Shown here: one piece after another, positions 31,730 through 40,739 of the stretch
Numbering within the stretch: position 1 is the stretch's first letter
Layout: each line of letters opens with the position of its first letter
From: Pleomorphomonas oryzae DSM 16300
GTDB taxonomy: Bacteria; Pseudomonadota; Alphaproteobacteria; Rhizobiales; Pleomorphomonadaceae
Direction of reading: 5' to 3'
Assembly: GCF_000422965.1 (NCBI RefSeq)
Contig: NZ_AUHB01000002.1
Location: 186,001-250,000, forward strand
Length of the DNA stretch: 64,000 nt
Program-made: the position numbers and the translations under genes
The notes under the pieces: generated by a model
What the model was told of the DNA's origin: nothing
The model's database searches: none
What the model saw: only the letters and a program-made list of their open reading frames with translations

Positions 31730-32112
31730 TTGTCTTTGAACACCAGACGCGAGTAGCCGACGAAGTTCATTACCATGCCGACGGCTGTCCCAGCTGCCAC
31801 GGCGATGACCGGGCGCAGGCCGGGCAAGGCGGCGAGGGCCGCGGCGAAGATCAGGTAATTGGTGGCGATCGAGACGAGCGACACAGCGACATAGCGTGTC
31901 CTGCGTCCGGGCACCGACGCACGCCGTTCCCTCCAGGTGAGGTTCCGATTGATCGTATAGGTGACGGCGATGGCGACGGCCACGGCGAAGACGCGGCCGA
32001 GATAGGGGCTGACGCCGAAACCGGCGAGCCCTTCGGTCAGACCGGCGTCCACGGCGAACCCGGTAAAGCCGGCCAGCGCGAAGCCGCCGAGTCGTCTGGC
32101 AACGGAGCCCAC
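31717..32112 (-). CDS. GtrA-like flippase, small membrane protein
   Basis: A GtrA-family protein with four membrane segments, typical of flippases for polyprenyl-linked sugars. RRLGGFALAGFTGFAVDAG opens the first helix; NRNLTWRERR follows the second, and FVGYSRLVFKD ends the protein, all usual GtrA features. I prefer GTG 32112 (131 residues), one base after the upstream GT2 stop and nine bases after AGGG; a TTG at 32148 would overlap that gene by 35 bases. It forms a GT2-GtrA pair. Confidence 0.85.
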   Translation of the reverse strand: MGSVARRLGGFALAGFTGFAVDAGLTEGLAGFGVSPYLGRVFAVAVAIAVTYTINRNLTWRERRASVPGRRTRYVAVSLVSIATNYLIFAAALAALPGLRPVIAVAAGTAVGMVMNFVGYSRLVFKDNQAA

Positions 32113-32113
32113 G

Positions 32114-33187
32114 TCAGCCGGCCCTGCGGCGGTCGGATTGCTCGCCAAGCCGGCGCAGGAGATCGCGGAGCGCGGCGAGATTGGCCGCAGTTTCAGCCTC
32201 TGGTTTTTCCTCCGCTCGCTTCAGGGCGGGAATGGAAAGATAGAGGGTACGCTTCTGCTCGACCCGGGCTCGCGCGAGGCTGTCGAGGATGAGGCCGGCG
32301 GTGGCGAGCAGCGCGGCCAGGATCATCAGGCCGGTCGATAGAACCGCTGTCGGAAGGCGAGGTACCAGACCAGTCTCGATGTAAGTCGCGAAAACCGGCA
32401 GGGCGAGAAGCACCGAGAATGCGGCAAACACTCCCGAGAATACGCTGAAAAACAGGCTTGGCCGCGTCTCCTTCACCAGCATGGCGAACATCATCAGAAT
32501 GCGGAAGCCGTCGCGGAAGGTGCGCAGCTTGGACGGCGCCCCTTCGACACGGCGGCCATAATCGAGCGGCAGCTCGACGGTGGGGATGTGAAGCTGGCCG
32601 GCATGGACGGCCATCTCCGTCTCGATCTCGAAGCCATGCGATACGGCTGGAAAACTTTTGACGAAACGCCGCGTGAACGCCCGGTAACCGGAAAACACGT
32701 CGGTGAAGTCGGGGCCGAACAGCCGCCGATAAAGGCCGTTGAACAGACGATTGCCGAGTGCATGGCCGGAGCGCCCGGCATCGACGGTGACGTTGCGGCG
32801 GACACCGACCGCCATGTCGGCCCGTTCGGTGACCAGCGCCCTTACGAGATCGACTGCGTCGCGGGGATCGTAAGTGCCGTCGCCATCGGCCATGACATAA
32901 ACGTCGGCATCGATGTCGGCAAACATGCGCCGGACCACGTGGCCTTTTCCCTGTCGTGTCTCGCGGATGACTTCGGCACCGGCGATGCGCGCCTCGACCG
33001 CGGTGCGGTCCGAGGAGTTGTTGTCGAACACACAGATCCGCGCCTCGGGCAGCGCCGCCCGAAAGCCGCGCACCACGGCGCCAATCGTCGCCCCCTCGTT
33101 ATAGCAGGGTAGAACCACGACGATGTCGAGGCCAGGAAAGGCAGTGGCGGCGTCGGTTGCGATCTCACTTGCGGTCATAAAGGCCAT
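32114..33187 (-). CDS. GT2 glycosyltransferase with C-terminal membrane segments (DPM1/GtrB-like)
   Basis: A 357-residue GT2 enzyme: IVVVLPCYNEGATIGAVV, CVFDNNSSDRTAVEA and YVMADGDGTYDP (DxD-type motif), then FTDVFSGYRAFTRRF. Two C-terminal membrane segments (about residues 245-265 and 280-300) are followed by a basic tail. This family transfers sugar from a nucleotide donor to polyprenyl phosphate. Its partner in the operon is the GtrA-like flippase. It is divergent from a large GT-C-like membrane protein, which could use the lipid-linked sugar. Confidence 0.85.
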   Translation of the reverse strand: MAFMTASEIATDAATAFPGLDIVVVLPCYNEGATIGAVVRGFRAALPEARICVFDNNSSDRTAVEARIAGAEVIRETRQGKGHVVRRMFADIDADVYVMADGDGTYDPRDAVDLVRALVTERADMAVGVRRNVTVDAGRSGHALGNRLFNGLYRRLFGPDFTDVFSGYRAFTRRFVKSFPAVSHGFEIETEMAVHAGQLHIPTVELPLDYGRRVEGAPSKLRTFRDGFRILMMFAMLVKETRPSLFFSVFSGVFAAFSVLLALPVFATYIETGLVPRLPTAVLSTGLMILAALLATAGLILDSLARARVEQKRTLYLSIPALKRAEEKPEAETAANLAALRDLLRRLGEQSDRRRAG

Positions 33188-33243
33188 CCGAAGGATGCGG
33201 ACCGCGGTCGGCGGTGCGTCGCCTTTACCTTTTATCCATCGTG

Positions 33244-33258
33244 TTAAGGCAAGGCTAA
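33244..33258. promoter_or_regulatory. Near-consensus CtrA-type site upstream of the GT-C gene
   Basis: TTAA at 33244-33247, seven bases, then CTAA at 33255-33258: one mismatch from the TTAA-N7-TTAA recognition sequence of the alphaproteobacterial cell-cycle regulator CtrA. It lies between divergent GT2 (33187) and membrane GT-C (33311) genes. Alone it is weak. Confidence 0.3.
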
Positions 33259-33310
33259 CGACGCTTAGCGAGTGCCGGGCTTTTCCGCTTCCTGTCGTCG
33301 GCTTTGGTCA

Positions 33311-35185
33311 ATGAATTCCAAACAAGGCGTCTTTGGCGCCCCTCTTGTCCTCTACGGTTCCGGCCCACGTGCTCGTCTGCTCTTCGCCGTGGCGTTGGGG
33401 CTGCTGGTCGTGAGCTTGGTTGCCGTCGGTCGGCTGGTGAACCTCGGGCCTCAATGGGACGATCCCGATTCGATGATGCGCTTGGTCGAGGTGCGCGACT
33501 TTCTTGCCGGTCAGGGTTGGTTCGACCTCACCCAGTATCGCCTCGATCCTCCGGGCGGCGTGCTGATGCATTGGTCACGCCTGATCGACTTGCCGATCTC
33601 CGCAATCATTCTGGCTGCGAGCCCATTTCTCGGTCGTGCCGGTGCCGAGGTATTCTCCGCCAACCTCTGGCCCGTCCTGTTGGTGTTCCCTTTCGCCTTT
33701 GCGCTGGCTTCGGTCGCTGGCCGCTTCGGCGGCGAACTGGCTCGGCTTGTCACGCTCCTGATGATCTTCCTGTCGCCGCAAGTGAAGGGTGTCTTCCAAC
33801 CTGGCGACCTCGATCATCACAACGTACAGGCCGTCCTGATCGCCAGCTTACTGATGGGACTGGTGAGAGCCGATGGCGCGCGCCGCTGGCCGCTTATTGC
33901 CGGTATGGCTGCCGCTGCCAGCCTTGCGATTGGCATGGAGACGCTGCTTGCCGTCCTCCTGGCTATCCTGGGGCTCGCCGCTGCCTGGACTGTCAATGCC
34001 GATCGCTGGCGGCGCGGCTTGATGCTGTTTACCGGCGCCCTGATGGTCGGTACTCTGCTTGCCGCCGTCGTCACCATTCCGCCATCGCGCTGGTTGGTGC
34101 CGGCCTGTGACGCGCTGTCTTTCGCCTATCTGATCCCAGTTCTCATCGGCGGCGGCGCCGTTATGTTCCTGTCGATTGCGTTGCGAGGGCACAGCGACGG
34201 CTTGCCCGGTCTTCTCATGCGCGGCGGTGCGCTGGTTGCCGTCGCCTCGCTTCTGGTGGCCGTTGGCGCCGTGCTGTTTCCCACCTGCCTTGCCGGACCT
34301 TATGGTGGTGTCGATCCGGCCATTCGGCCGATCTGGCTTGATCGCGTCTCCGAGGCACAAGGCCTCATCGCCACGCTCAAGGGGCAGCCGGGCCTTGTGC
34401 CGCCGCTCTACCTGGCGCCGTTTGCCGCCGTTGTGCTTGGGATACTGACGCTCCGGCGCATGCCCGTTGCCGATCGTCCAGCCTTCGCCATTGTGCTGTC
34501 GATCCTTGGCGGTTCAGTGCTGCTGGGAGCGATGCAGTTGCGTGCGCTGGTCGGCGCCCAGATCGTCGCCTCGGCCGCCATCGGGGCCATCGCTTCCCTG
34601 GCTATCAAGGCGACGGCCGGCCAGGATGATGGCCGCTCGGTCGCCCGGCGTTGGACCTGGCTCATCGCTGTTCCGGCGCTGTGGGTGCTGGTCGTCGCGG
34701 CGGTCGACCATCTCACGGCTCGCCCGGATACTGATGCGGCCGACGCCGCGATCATGACCGATTGCCGAGCCTTCTTTGGAAATGTACTCAGCCCGCGCAC
34801 GCCGGGACTGGTTGTTGCCACCTCCAACTTCGGCTCGTTTCTGCTCAAGGGAACGCCGCATACGGTACTCGCGGCTCCCTATCATCGCGATGCTCACGGC
34901 ATTCTTGCCGTCGATGCCGTCTTTACCGGCACCGATCCGGAGGCCGCCTTCCGGGCAACCGGAGCCACCTATCTGGCGGCCTGTACGGGTGACCCCGAGC
35001 TGCGACAAATGGCCAAGCGAGCGCCTCAGGGTCTTGCCGCCCAGTTGATCAGCGGCGTGCGGCCCCCCTGGGTCACCGAGGTCGCTTCGGGGCCGTCCGG
35101 CATAATCTTTTCCGCAAGGCCCCTCGGTGTTGATATCACCGGCTCGCTGCCGGCATTGCGGCTGCGTCCATCGATCGGCGATTAG
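33311..35185 (+). CDS. Large membrane glycosyltransferase-like protein (GT-C, STT3-like topology)
   Basis: A protein of about 624 residues with a membrane segment near residues 24-44, then WDDPDSMMRLVEVRDFL and LMHWSRLIDLPISA in the first extracytoplasmic loop and GDLDHHNVQAVLI in a later one. Acidic D-x-D and DHHN motifs in these loops are typical of GT-C oligosaccharyl- and mannosyl-transferase-like proteins. About ten more hydrophobic segments follow, then a soluble C-terminal domain of about 130 residues. The acceptor and sugar are unknown. The start at ATG 33311 has no clear ribosome-binding site. Confidence 0.7.
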   Translation: MNSKQGVFGAPLVLYGSGPRARLLFAVALGLLVVSLVAVGRLVNLGPQWDDPDSMMRLVEVRDFLAGQGWFDLTQYRLDPPGGVLMHWSRLIDLPISAIILAASPFLGRAGAEVFSANLWPVLLVFPFAFALASVAGRFGGELARLVTLLMIFLSPQVKGVFQPGDLDHHNVQAVLIASLLMGLVRADGARRWPLIAGMAAAASLAIGMETLLAVLLAILGLAAAWTVNADRWRRGLMLFTGALMVGTLLAAVVTIPPSRWLVPACDALSFAYLIPVLIGGGAVMFLSIALRGHSDGLPGLLMRGGALVAVASLLVAVGAVLFPTCLAGPYGGVDPAIRPIWLDRVSEAQGLIATLKGQPGLVPPLYLAPFAAVVLGILTLRRMPVADRPAFAIVLSILGGSVLLGAMQLRALVGAQIVASAAIGAIASLAIKATAGQDDGRSVARRWTWLIAVPALWVLVVAAVDHLTARPDTDAADAAIMTDCRAFFGNVLSPRTPGLVVATSNFGSFLLKGTPHTVLAAPYHRDAHGILAVDAVFTGTDPEAAFRATGATYLAACTGDPELRQMAKRAPQGLAAQLISGVRPPWVTEVASGPSGIIFSARPLGVDITGSLPALRLRPSIGD

Positions 35186-35243
35186 GCGGGGTTTGGGCCG
35201 CCGCGATCTACCCTGCGTCAAATGTCGAACTGCTTCGCGCTGG

Positions 35244-35258
35244 TTAATCTCCGGTTAA
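35244..35258 (+). promoter_or_regulatory. Perfect CtrA consensus upstream of mepA
   Basis: TTAA (35244-35247), seven bases, TTAA (35255-35258) matches the full CtrA consensus TTAA-N7-TTAA and is built from a direct repeat of GGTTAATC. It lies 46 bases upstream of the mepA start, in the core-promoter zone. Neither binding nor the direction of control is shown by the sequence. Confidence 0.5.
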
Positions 35259-35303
35259 TCCGGCGTGGCGCAGCATGGGTGAGTCATTGATTTGGAAGAG
35301 CCC

Positions 35304-36155
35304 ATGTTCCGTCGCCTTGCCGCCCTCTTCTTCCTTGCCGCGGTTCTGCCCGCCGCCGCCGAAACACCGGCCAAGCAGCTCTTCGGGGCTGTGAAAGACC
35401 CGGCGCCGCTTGCCTCTCGCTCCATCGGGACCTATGCGCGTGGCTGCCTCGCCGGTGCACAGCTTTTGCCGATCAACGGTCCAGCCTGGCAGGTGATGCG
35501 CCTGTCGCGCAATCGCAACTGGGGCAATCCCGCCCTGGTCAACTTCCTTGAGCATCTCGCCGCCAAGGCACCGTCGGCGGGCTGGAACGGCCTGCTTGTC
35601 GGTGACATGTCGCAGCCGCGTGGCGGTCCCATGGCGACCGGCCATGCCAGCCATCAGATCGGTCTCGATGCCGACATCTGGCTGACGCCGATGCCCAAAC
35701 GCGAACTCACCTATGACGAGCGCGAGCGGGTGAGTGCCGTGTCGATGCTGGCGCCCGATACGCTCTCGGTCGACCCGAAGAAGTTCACCAACCGGCAGTT
35801 CAACATTATCCGCCTGACAGCCAAGCAGCCGGAGGTGGAGCGCATCTTTGTCAACCGCGCCATCAAGAAAGCGCTCTGCGAGCAGACCTCGGGTGATCGT
35901 GGCTGGCTCTCCAAGGTGCGCCCGTGGTGGGGCCACGATTACCATTTCCACGTCCGCATAGCCTGTCCGCGCAATTCGCCGACCTGCAAGCCTCAGAAGG
36001 AACCGCCTTCCGGCGACGGGTGCGGCGCCGAACTCCAAAGCTGGTATGCGCCGCTGCCCAAACCGACAAAGCCATCGAAGCCCAAGCCGCCGCCGCCGGA
36101 GATCACCTTGAAGGATCTGCCGCCGGAGTGCTCTCAAGTGCTCGTGGCAAAGTAG
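35304..36155 (+). CDS. mepA: Penicillin-insensitive murein endopeptidase MepA
   Basis: A periplasmic M74 (LAS-type) metallopeptidase that cuts D-Ala-meso-DAP cross-links in peptidoglycan. A signal peptide is clear (MFRRLAALFFLAAVLPAAA). Zinc-ligand motifs are intact: GHASHQIGLDADIW and WWGHDYHFHVRI. The C-terminus is proline/lysine-rich. I start at ATG 35304 (283 residues), five bases after GGAAG; a TTG at 35292 is in frame. It has a perfect CtrA-type site upstream and a strong terminator downstream. Confidence 0.95.
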   Translation: MFRRLAALFFLAAVLPAAAETPAKQLFGAVKDPAPLASRSIGTYARGCLAGAQLLPINGPAWQVMRLSRNRNWGNPALVNFLEHLAAKAPSAGWNGLLVGDMSQPRGGPMATGHASHQIGLDADIWLTPMPKRELTYDERERVSAVSMLAPDTLSVDPKKFTNRQFNIIRLTAKQPEVERIFVNRAIKKALCEQTSGDRGWLSKVRPWWGHDYHFHVRIACPRNSPTCKPQKEPPSGDGCGAELQSWYAPLPKPTKPSKPKPPPPEITLKDLPPECSQVLVAK

Positions 36156-36159
36156 CAAC

Positions 36160-36190
36160 AAAGGCCACGGTTTCCCGTGGCCTTTGTCAT
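36160..36190 (+). terminator. Rho-independent terminator after mepA
   Basis: AAAGGCCACGG (36160-36170) pairs perfectly with CCGTGGCCTTT (36175-36185) around a TTTC loop, followed by TGTCATTTTG. It begins five bases after the mepA stop and lies tail to tail with pheT. Confidence 0.8.
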
Positions 36191-36207
36191 TTTGTATCCT
36201 TCGAAGT

Positions 36208-38622
36208 TTATCCGCGCAGGATTGCCCCCGTTGCCTTCTGGACTGCGGCAACGATCGCCTTCGACACCTTGTCGATATCCTCGTCAGTCAGCGTGCGGTC
36301 GCTCGGCGTCAGCGTGACCGCAATGGCCACCGACTTCTGTCCGGCTGCCACGTGCTCGCCGCGGTAGACGTCGAACACATCGACGCCGCCGATCAGCTTC
36401 TTGTCGGCGCCCTGAACGGCCTTGATGATCTTGGCCACGTCGACGCCATCATCGACCACGAAGGCAAAGTCGCGGCTGACCGGCATAAAGGCGGAGAGCG
36501 TCAACGCCGGCTTGCTGCGGCCGGCCTTGGCCTTGGCAACCGGAATGCGATCGAGAATGACCTCGGCGGCGACGATCGGTCCTTCGGCGTCCAGCGCCTC
36601 GATGACAGCCGGATGCAGCTCGCCGAAGTGAGCGAGCACCGTCTGCGGCCCAAGCTGAATGCTGCCCGAACGACCCGGATGGAACCAGTTCGGCGCTGAG
36701 CGGACGATCTGAACGCGCGAAATGTCGACGCCGAGCGCATCGAGCAGCGCCAGCGCATCGGCTTTGGCGTCGAAGACGGTGACAGCGGCTGCCGAACCGG
36801 CCCAGTGACGGCCGGAACCGGCCGGACCGGCGTTACCTTCGCGCACGGCGGTAGCGGCGATGCTCTGATCCTGCGGCCGGTCGCCTGCGAAAATCTGGCC
36901 GACTTCGAACAGCGACAAGTCGGCGAGGCCACGGTCGGCATTGCGCTTGACGGCCGCGACGAGACCGGGGATCAGGCTCGGCCGCATGTCGCTCATATCA
37001 GTCGAGATCGGATTGGCCAGTTCGAGCTCGGACGCGCCGCCGCCGAACAGCACGGCGATGGGCTTGGCCAGGAACGACCAGGTCACTGCCTCGACGAGAC
37101 CGCGCGAGGCCAGCGCCCGCTTGGCGCGGCGGGTACGGGTTTGCAGCGGTGTCAGCACCTTCTGCGACACCGAGGCAAGGCGCGGCAGCGCCGTCGCCTT
37201 CACCTGATCGAGGCCGACGATGCGCACCACTTCCTCGACGAGGTCGGCCTTGCCATGAACGTCAGGCCGCCATGACGGCACGGCGACCGAACGGGTCTCG
37301 CCGCCACCCGTTGTTGCGAAGCCGAGCTTTTCGAGCGTGTTGCAAATGGTGTCGGCCGAAAGATCCAGGCCGGACAGCCGTTTCACTTCGGACAGCGGGA
37401 AGTCGATGACCTTGTTTGGCAGGGGCTCCTTGCCAGCCACGACGATCTCTGAGGCTTCGCCGCCGCAAAGGTCGAGTACCATGCGCGTCGCCAGCTCAAG
37501 GCCATCGACGACGAAGCCCGGATCGATGCCCCGCTCGAAGCGGAAGCGGGCGTCGGAGTTGAGGCCCAGCCGACGGCCGGTGCGGGCCGTGCGGCCGGGA
37601 TCGAAATAGGCGCTTTCGATGAAGACCGACGTGGTGGCTTCGGTGGAGCCGGTGGTCTCGCCGCCCATGACGCCACCAAGGCCGAGCACGGCGGCATCGT
37701 CGGCGATGACGCACATGCTGTCATCGACCGCATAGGTCTTGCCGTCGAGCGCCAGCAGGCTTTCACCGGCCTTGCCGAGGCGGGCGCTGATGGTGCCGGT
37801 CAGCTTGTCGGCGTCGTAGACGTGCAGTGGCCGCCCCCGGTCGAACGTCAGGTAGTTGGTGATGTCGACCAGCGCCGAGATCGGGCGCAGGCCGATCGCC
37901 TTGAGTCGGTCCTGCAGCCACTTTGGCGACGGGCCGTTCTTGAGGCCGCGCACGACGCGGCCGGCGAACACCGGGCAGGGTGTATCGTCGCCGTCGAACT
38001 TCAGCGCGATCGGCACCGGCGAGGCGAAAGTGCCGGCAACCGGCTTCAGCGGATCGGGCTTCAGCTTGCCGAGGCCGCGTGCTGCGAGATCGCGGGCGAT
38101 GCCGCGCACGCCGAGGCAGTCGGGCCGGTTTGGGGTGATGGAAATATCGATCACCGGATCGGCGCCGCCGCGATAATCGGCGATCGACACGCCGATCGGC
38201 GCGTCCTCGGGCAGCTCGATGATGCCGTTGTGTTCGTCCGACAGGCCGAGTTCGCGCTCCGAGCACATCATGCCACGGCTCTCGACGCCGCGAATGGTGC
38301 CGATCTCAAGCACGTCGCCGGTGGCCGGGATGACGACGCCGGGCAGGGCGAACACGCCCTTGAGGCCCGCCCGCGCATTGGGCGCACCGCAGACCACCTG
38401 CACCGGTCCCTTGCCGGCATCGACCGACAGCAGCTTCAGCTTGTCGGCGTTGGGATGCTTGTCGGCGGTGACGATCTTGGCCACGACGAACGGCTTGAGC
38501 GGCGCTGAAGGATCGGAAACCTCTTCCACCTCGAGACCCACCATGGTGAGCGCCTCGACGACCTCGTCAAGCGAGGCGTCGGTATCGAGATGGTCTTTCA
38601 ACCAGCTGAGGGTGAACTTCAT
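36208..38622 (-). CDS. pheT: Phenylalanyl-tRNA synthetase beta subunit
   Basis: The 804-residue subunit has the N-terminal tRNA-binding (EMAPII-like) domain (VVAKIVTADKHPNADKLKLL), the B3/B4 editing region, the B5 domain (residues about 400-475), a catalytic-core-like domain and the C-terminal anticodon-binding domain (FVVDDGVDVAKIIKAVQGAD). Full length. It lies 81 bp after pheS, as in most bacteria. Confidence 0.98.
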   Translation of the reverse strand: MKFTLSWLKDHLDTDASLDEVVEALTMVGLEVEEVSDPSAPLKPFVVAKIVTADKHPNADKLKLLSVDAGKGPVQVVCGAPNARAGLKGVFALPGVVIPATGDVLEIGTIRGVESRGMMCSERELGLSDEHNGIIELPEDAPIGVSIADYRGGADPVIDISITPNRPDCLGVRGIARDLAARGLGKLKPDPLKPVAGTFASPVPIALKFDGDDTPCPVFAGRVVRGLKNGPSPKWLQDRLKAIGLRPISALVDITNYLTFDRGRPLHVYDADKLTGTISARLGKAGESLLALDGKTYAVDDSMCVIADDAAVLGLGGVMGGETTGSTEATTSVFIESAYFDPGRTARTGRRLGLNSDARFRFERGIDPGFVVDGLELATRMVLDLCGGEASEIVVAGKEPLPNKVIDFPLSEVKRLSGLDLSADTICNTLEKLGFATTGGGETRSVAVPSWRPDVHGKADLVEEVVRIVGLDQVKATALPRLASVSQKVLTPLQTRTRRAKRALASRGLVEAVTWSFLAKPIAVLFGGGASELELANPISTDMSDMRPSLIPGLVAAVKRNADRGLADLSLFEVGQIFAGDRPQDQSIAATAVREGNAGPAGSGRHWAGSAAAVTVFDAKADALALLDALGVDISRVQIVRSAPNWFHPGRSGSIQLGPQTVLAHFGELHPAVIEALDAEGPIVAAEVILDRIPVAKAKAGRSKPALTLSAFMPVSRDFAFVVDDGVDVAKIIKAVQGADKKLIGGVDVFDVYRGEHVAAGQKSVAIAVTLTPSDRTLTDEDIDKVSKAIVAAVQKATGAILRG

Positions 38623-38703
38623 TTTGGCAAATCCGTTATCGGAAACTCTGAATGGCTTGGTCCTGGGAGCGGACGGAAAGAGAGGCGGACAGTGCCGCCA
38701 TCA

Positions 38704-39786
38704 TTATCCCGTCAGCCCGCCGTAGAGGCTCGGCAGGTCGAGCGGACGGAAGCCATAGTGCTTCAGCCAGCGGGCGTCGGCGTCGAAGAAGGCGCGCAGG
38801 TCCGGCATGCCGTATTTCAGCATGGCGATGCGGTCGATGCCCATGCCGAAGGCAAAGCCTTGGTAGACGTCGGGATCAAGACCGGCGGAACGGATGACGT
38901 TGGGATGCACCATGCCGCAGCCCAAAATTTCCAGCCAGTCGTCACCTTCGCCGATGCGGATCTCCGAGCCCGAGCGCCGGCAGCCGACGTCGACTTCCAT
39001 CGACGGTTCGGTGAACGGGAAGAAGGACGGGCGAAAACGCGTCTTGACCTCATCGACCTCGAAGAAGGCCTTCAGGAACTCCTCCAGCACCCATTTGAGA
39101 TGGCCGAAGTGGGTCGTCTCGTCGATGACGAGGCCTTCCACCTGATGGAACATCGGGGTGTGGGTCGCGTCGCTGTCGCAGCGGTAGGTCCGGCCGGGCG
39201 CGATGATGCGGATCGGCGGCTTCTGGCTCTCCATGGTGCGGATCTGCACTGGCGAGGTGTGGGTGCGCAGCAGAAGGCGCGAGCCATCCTCCTTCGGCTT
39301 CAGGAAGAAGGTGTCGTGCATCTCGCGCGCCGGATGGTCCGGCGGGAAGTTGAGGGCGGTGAAATTGTAATGGTCGGTTTCGATATCCGGCCCTTCGGCC
39401 ACCGCGAAGCCCATGTCGGTGAAGATGGCGGTGATTTCGTCGATCACCTGGCTCACCGGGTGGATGCGCCCCTCGGCCAGTGGTCCCGGACGGACCGGCA
39501 GCGAGATGTCGACGGTTTCACGGGTGAGGCGGGCATCAAGGGCGGACGCCTTCAGAACCGCCTTGCGGTCGGCAATGGCAAGACCCACCCGGTCCTTCAG
39601 AGCGTTGATGGCTGCGCCGCGCGTCCGCCGCTCATCGGGGCTCATGGCGCCCAGCGTTTTGAGCAGCGCCGACACCGATCCCTGCTTGCCGAGGGTGGAG
39701 ACTCGCACGCCCTCAAGGGCGGTTTCGTCGCCAGCGGCGTGAATGTCGTCGAGAATGGAAGCTTCGAGCTGTTCGATGTCGGTCAT
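38704..39786 (-). CDS. pheS: Phenylalanyl-tRNA synthetase alpha subunit
   Basis: The 360-residue catalytic subunit has an N-terminal coiled-coil arm, class II motif 2 ([20 protein letters not shown]) and motif 3 ([20 protein letters not shown]). [17 protein letters not shown] is also characteristic. It is transcribed with pheT; rplT lies upstream on the same strand but is separated by a strong terminator. Confidence 0.98.
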   Translation of the reverse strand: MTDIEQLEASILDDIHAAGDETALEGVRVSTLGKQGSVSALLKTLGAMSPDERRTRGAAINALKDRVGLAIADRKAVLKASALDARLTRETVDISLPVRPGPLAEGRIHPVSQVIDEITAIFTDMGFAVAEGPDIETDHYNFTALNFPPDHPAREMHDTFFLKPKEDGSRLLLRTHTSPVQIRTMESQKPPIRIIAPGRTYRCDSDATHTPMFHQVEGLVIDETTHFGHLKWVLEEFLKAFFEVDEVKTRFRPSFFPFTEPSMEVDVGCRRSGSEIRIGEGDDWLEILGCGMVHPNVIRSAGLDPDVYQGFAFGMGIDRIAMLKYGMPDLRAFFDADARWLKHYGFRPLDLPSLYGGLTG

Positions 39787-39850
39787 GACGATGTCCTGGC
39801 GGATCTGATGGCAGGCTTCTAGCCGGTCTTACCGGCGATTGCACCCCTGG

Positions 39851-39888
39851 AAACGAAAAGAGCGGCGCACCGATCGGCGCGCCGCTCT
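39851..39888 (-). terminator. Rho-independent terminator after rplT
   Basis: On the minus strand AGAGCGGCGC (39888-39879) pairs perfectly with GCGCCGCTCT (39868-39859), followed by TTTTCGTTT. It separates rpmI-rplT from pheST. Confidence 0.85.
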
Positions 39889-39937
39889 CGTAATGTCGGG
39901 GGCGGCCGATCAGCGATCGGCCCCGCGCTGTCGCCAA

Positions 39938-40300
39938 TTAGGCGGCAGCCTGGGCCTTCTCGACGATGGCCTTAAACGATGCCGGCTCGCTGATGGCGAG
40001 ATCGGACAGCACCTTGCGGTCGATGGCGATCCCGGCCTTGGCCATGAGATCGATGAAGCGAGCGTAGGTCAGCTCGCCACCGGTCACGTCACGGACAGCG
40101 GCGTTGATGCGCTGGATCCAGAGCGCGCGGAAGTTGCGCTTCTTGGCCCGGCGGTCACGCGTCGCATATTGCATCGCGCGATCGACGGCCGCCTTGGCGG
40201 TCTTGATGGTATTCTTGCGGCGGCCCCGGAAGCCCTTAGCGGCCTCTAGAACCTTCTTGTGCTTGGCATGGGACGTAACGCCCCGCTTGACGCGCGCCAT
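39938..40300 (-). CDS. rplT: Ribosomal protein L20
   Basis: The 120-residue 50S protein opens [25 protein letters not shown] and is highly basic. L20 is needed early in 50S assembly and, in E. coli and Bacillus, also represses its own operon by binding the mRNA leader. It follows rpmI by 43 bp. The unusual leader upstream of rpmI makes such feedback plausible here. Confidence 0.99.
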   Translation of the reverse strand: MARVKRGVTSHAKHKKVLEAAKGFRGRRKNTIKTAKAAVDRAMQYATRDRRAKKRNFRALWIQRINAAVRDVTGGELTYARFIDLMAKAGIAIDRKVLSDLAISEPASFKAIVEKAQAAA

Positions 40301-40343
40301 AATTCAGTCTCCTCGAGTGTGAGTGCCGTTTGATCGCGCGGGA

Positions 40344-40544
40344 TCAGGCGTAAGGCAGGAAGTTCTTCTTGATGATGATCTCGTCCGGCTTGGACAGCAC
40401 GGTGGTGCCGCGAGCCTTACGGATGAACTTGGTGGTCCGCTTGATCATGCCATGGCGCTTGCCGGCCTGAGCAGACTTGATGTGGCCACTGGCCGTCACC
40501 TTGAAGCGCTTCTTGGCGCCCGACTTCGTCTTCATCTTGGGCAT
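40344..40544 (-). CDS. rpmI: Ribosomal protein L35
   Basis: The 66-residue L35 starts [19 protein letters not shown] and is very basic. It is the first gene of rpmI-rplT. Its start codon sits just downstream of a CTCG-GAAA-CGAG hairpin (40549-40560), and a second GAAA-loop hairpin (40567-40586) lies before that, so translation initiation may be structure-dependent. Confidence 0.98.
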   Translation of the reverse strand: MPKMKTKSGAKKRFKVTASGHIKSAQAGKRHGMIKRTTKFIRKARGTTVLSKPDEIIIKKNFLPYA

Positions 40545-40548
40545 TTTG

Positions 40549-40586
40549 CTCGTTTCCGAGTGTTAGGAGATCCCTTTCGGGCTCTC
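40549..40586 (-). promoter_or_regulatory. Two GNRA-loop hairpins at the rpmI translation start
   Basis: On the minus strand, GAGAGCCC-GAAA-GGGATCTC (40586-40567; one internal mismatch) is followed by a perfect CTCG-GAAA-CGAG hairpin (40560-40549), then the rpmI ATG four bases later. Both loops are GAAA tetraloops. They could be protein- or RNA-receptor sites that control L35/L20 translation. Confidence 0.5.
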
Positions 40587-40605
40587 ACTGGCCTGTTTTT
40601 TCCGG

Positions 40606-40637
40606 AAAAACCCACGGCCCGCCGCGGGAGACCCGCG
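40606..40637 (-). promoter_or_regulatory. Candidate transcription attenuator in the rpmI-rplT leader
   Basis: Two overlapping minus-strand hairpins compete. CGCGGG-TCT-CCCGCG (40637-40623) is perfect. CCCGCGG-CGGG-CCGTGGG (40628-40611; one G-U pair) is followed at once by TTTTT (40610-40606), which makes an intrinsic terminator. They share CCCGCG, so only one can form. This is the layout of a terminator/antiterminator switch. Confidence 0.55.
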
Positions 40638-40739
40638 ACCCTGGACCGCGCTGTCCGGGGGTTTGAGCTTCGACAGTCGCCACGGCATGCCCATGGACAC
40701 GGAAAACCGTTTCCACGCCGGGCGACCTGAAGTGGCTGG

